DNA of 7,647 nt from assembly GCA_947456845.1 (NCBI GenBank), contig CANGUJ010000176.1, positions 1 to 7,647 of the forward strand. Reading direction: 5' to 3'. Shown one piece after another: positions 6,703 to 7,647 of this stretch. The notes beneath the pieces are model-generated. The model saw nothing but the letters and a program-made list of their open reading frames with translations, made no database searches and was not told the origin of the DNA. This stretch comes from Burkholderiales bacterium (lineage in GTDB: Bacteria; Pseudomonadota; Gammaproteobacteria; Burkholderiales; JAEUOS01). Position 1 is the stretch's first letter. Every line of letters begins with the position of its first letter. The position numbers were made by a program, and so were the translations under genes.

Positions 6703-7369
6703 ACGCGGCTTTGCGGCGGCGGGCGATGCCGCCGATCAGGGCCAGGCCGGCGAGCAGCATGGCATAGGTTTCGGGCTCCGGTACCGCGGCGGGGGAGCCG
6801 ATTTCGTTGACGCCGTTGGCCGCGACGAAGGCACCATTGGTTCCGATGATGCTCAGCGCCGACAGGGTCAGGTTGTTGGCGCCGACCGCGTTGTCGAAGG
6901 TAGGGAAAGAGGGGCCGCTGGGCGAGGCGCCGAAAGACACGCTGGCCTGCAGCACGCCGCTCGCGTTGAACAAGTTCACCGCGTCGCCGCCGGTGCCCAG
7001 GCCCACCCCCGTACCCGAATAACGGCCGATCTGCAGCCCGGCCGGCGCGGCCGCACCGAACCAGAGGGTCTTGAATTGCGCGCTCTTGTCGGTGGCGCTC
7101 TCGATGAAGATCACCGATTCGCCCGGCGCGATGGCGGTGACGCCGACGAGCGCGACCGAATTCGCGAACGCGTTGGAGTTGTCATCCATTTTCCAGCCGC
7201 TGATGTTGACTGTCCCGGAGCCGAAATTGGTGACTTCGAACCAGTCGGCTGCAAGCGTCGAGTTGCCGCTGCCCCATGGCGCCACTTCGGTGATGCGCAC
7301 CTGGGCAGAGGCGGAGACGGCGCATGCGGCAGCGAGCGTGGCGGTAGCGATGGATTTGAGCAGATTCAT
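6701..7369 (-). CDS. Secreted lamin-tail-domain protein with PEP-CTERM sorting signal
   Basis: This 222-residue protein is predicted to be exported and then processed by an exosortase. Residues 1-22 are a Sec signal peptide (MNLLKSIATATLAAACAVSA, then SA) with a likely cut at ASA|QV. Residues about 24-150 look like a lamin tail domain, an immunoglobulin-like beta fold: VRITEVAPWGSG, DWFEVTNFGSGTVNISGWKM, and APGESVIFIE. The C-terminus (196-222) is a textbook PEP-CTERM tail: VPEPETYAM, a hydrophobic helix LLAGLALIGGIA, then RRRKAA. The frame is open upstream to a GTG at 7460-7462, but the ATG at 7367-7369 is preferred because it starts the signal peptide and has AGGAGAA (7375-7381) five bases upstream. 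The preceding gene on the same strand is another PEP-CTERM gene, 89 bases away. Such proteins are linked with extracellular polysaccharide or biofilm production; the precise role here is unknown. Confidence 0.9.
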   Translation of the reverse strand: MNLLKSIATATLAAACAVSASAQVRITEVAPWGSGNSTLAADWFEVTNFGSGTVNISGWKMDDNSNAFANSVALVGVTAIAPGESVIFIESATDKSAQFKTLWFGAAAPAGLQIGRYSGTGVGLGTGGDAVNLFNASGVLQASVSFGASPSGPSFPTFDNAVGANNLTLSALSIIGTNGAFVAANGVNEIGSPAAVPEPETYAMLLAGLALIGGIARRRKAA

Positions 7370-7374
7370 GGCGG

Positions 7375-7381
7375 TTCTCCT
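7375..7381 (-). promoter_or_regulatory. Ribosome binding site that sets the start of the lamin-tail gene
   Basis: On the - strand this reads AGGAGAA, five bases before ATG (7369-7367). It decides in favour of the 222-residue product with an N-terminal signal peptide over the 31-residue longer form from a GTG codon. Confidence 0.75.
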
Positions 7382-7458
7382 GTGGGCGTCCGGGTGGTGC
7401 GGTGTTGGGGCGGTACGGGTGCTGCAGATGTCGATTGAGGGGGGCGGGTGCGGGTCGG

Positions 7459-7647
7459 TCACGCGCGCCCGGCGCGCCGCCGCGCGGCGGCGCCGAGGAG
7501 AGCGAGCCCTGCGAGCAGCAGTCCGTAGGCGGCCGGCTCGGGTACCGGCGCATAGACGAAAAGCGAGGACGAGTAGGCGCTGGTGCCGAAATCGCCGTTG
7601 TCGGACACCAGGTAGATGTAGCCCCGGTCATCCATGGTGACACCCTC
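7459..7647 (-). CDS. PEP-CTERM protein, C-terminal 62 residues (partial)
   Basis: Reading the - strand from the window edge gives 62 codons open to the right and ending at TGA (7461-7459). The first part, EGVTMDDRGYIYLVSDNG followed by SSSLFVYAP, resembles the last repeat of SdiA-regulated-like or related beta-propeller proteins, where an EG(V/L)T...D..G.(I/L)Y.VS(D/E)N pattern recurs; this family call is tentative. The end is a clear PEP-CTERM signal: VPEPAAYG, hydrophobic LLLAGLALLGAAA, then RRRAGRA. The gene start and most of the protein lie outside the window. The ATG within the fragment (codon 5) is not the real start, since the conserved motif begins before it. It sits in tandem upstream of the lamin-tail gene, so co-transcription is possible. 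Confidence 0.85.
   Translation of the reverse strand, partial: EGVTMDDRGYIYLVSDNGDFGTSAYSSSLFVYAPVPEPAAYGLLLAGLALLGAAARRRAGRA

Noticed and set aside
6471..6767. + strand open frame of 98 codons after arsJ
   Set aside because: Arg-rich composition, no ribosome site, and it runs antisense into the PEP-CTERM tail of the confirmed - strand gene.
7370..7462. 31-residue N-terminal extension of the lamin-tail protein from a GTG start
   Set aside because: It would bury the signal peptide behind a Pro/His-rich segment, while the ATG at 7369 has a strong ribosome site.
7182..7643. - strand open frame of 153 codons at the right edge
   Set aside because: It is a shifted frame across two PEP-CTERM genes; the correct frames show the sorting signals and signal peptide.

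Overview
The window is GC-rich DNA whose gene content suggests a betaproteobacterium, possibly of a Rhodocyclales or Nitrosomonadales type. Two clues support this: two genes encode C-terminal PEP-CTERM sorting tails (the exosortase system typical of such bacteria), and the other genes form an arsenic/metal detoxification cluster common in environmental proteobacteria. The taxonomic placement is inference. No rRNA, tRNA, CRISPR array or insertion sequence was seen.

Positions 1-6415 hold five genes on the + strand, closely packed. They are a P2A-type (Ca2+-ATPase-like) cation pump whose 5' end lies outside the window; a 480-residue membrane permease of the DUF318/ArsP_1 superfamily; a 78-residue CxxC thioredoxin-fold protein; a glyceraldehyde-3-phosphate dehydrogenase of the ArsJ-associated type; and the MFS exporter ArsJ. 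The last two form a known arsenate-resistance pathway. The dehydrogenase uses arsenate in place of phosphate to make unstable 1-arseno-3-phosphoglycerate, and ArsJ exports it. The permease/small-thioredoxin pair often travels with ars genes and may handle another arsenic species. The role of the calcium-type pump in this setting is unexplained. No arsR, arsC, arsB or acr3 gene lies in the window.

Positions 6416-6700 are a convergent intergenic stretch with no convincing gene, some weak inverted repeats and one short open stretch that might be a gene remnant.

Positions 6701-7647 hold two tandem genes on the - strand, both ending in PEP-CTERM tails. One is complete: a secreted lamin-tail-domain protein with a signal peptide. 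The other is represented only by its last 62 codons, and the visible part resembles the end of an SdiA-regulated-like or related beta-propeller protein. They are probably exported and processed by an exosortase and belong to a functional unit separate from the arsenic genes.

Nothing in the window is clearly a wholly new system. The most interesting points are the Ca2+-pump/permease/thioredoxin arrangement fused in order to the gapdh-arsJ pair, and the tandem PEP-CTERM pair.
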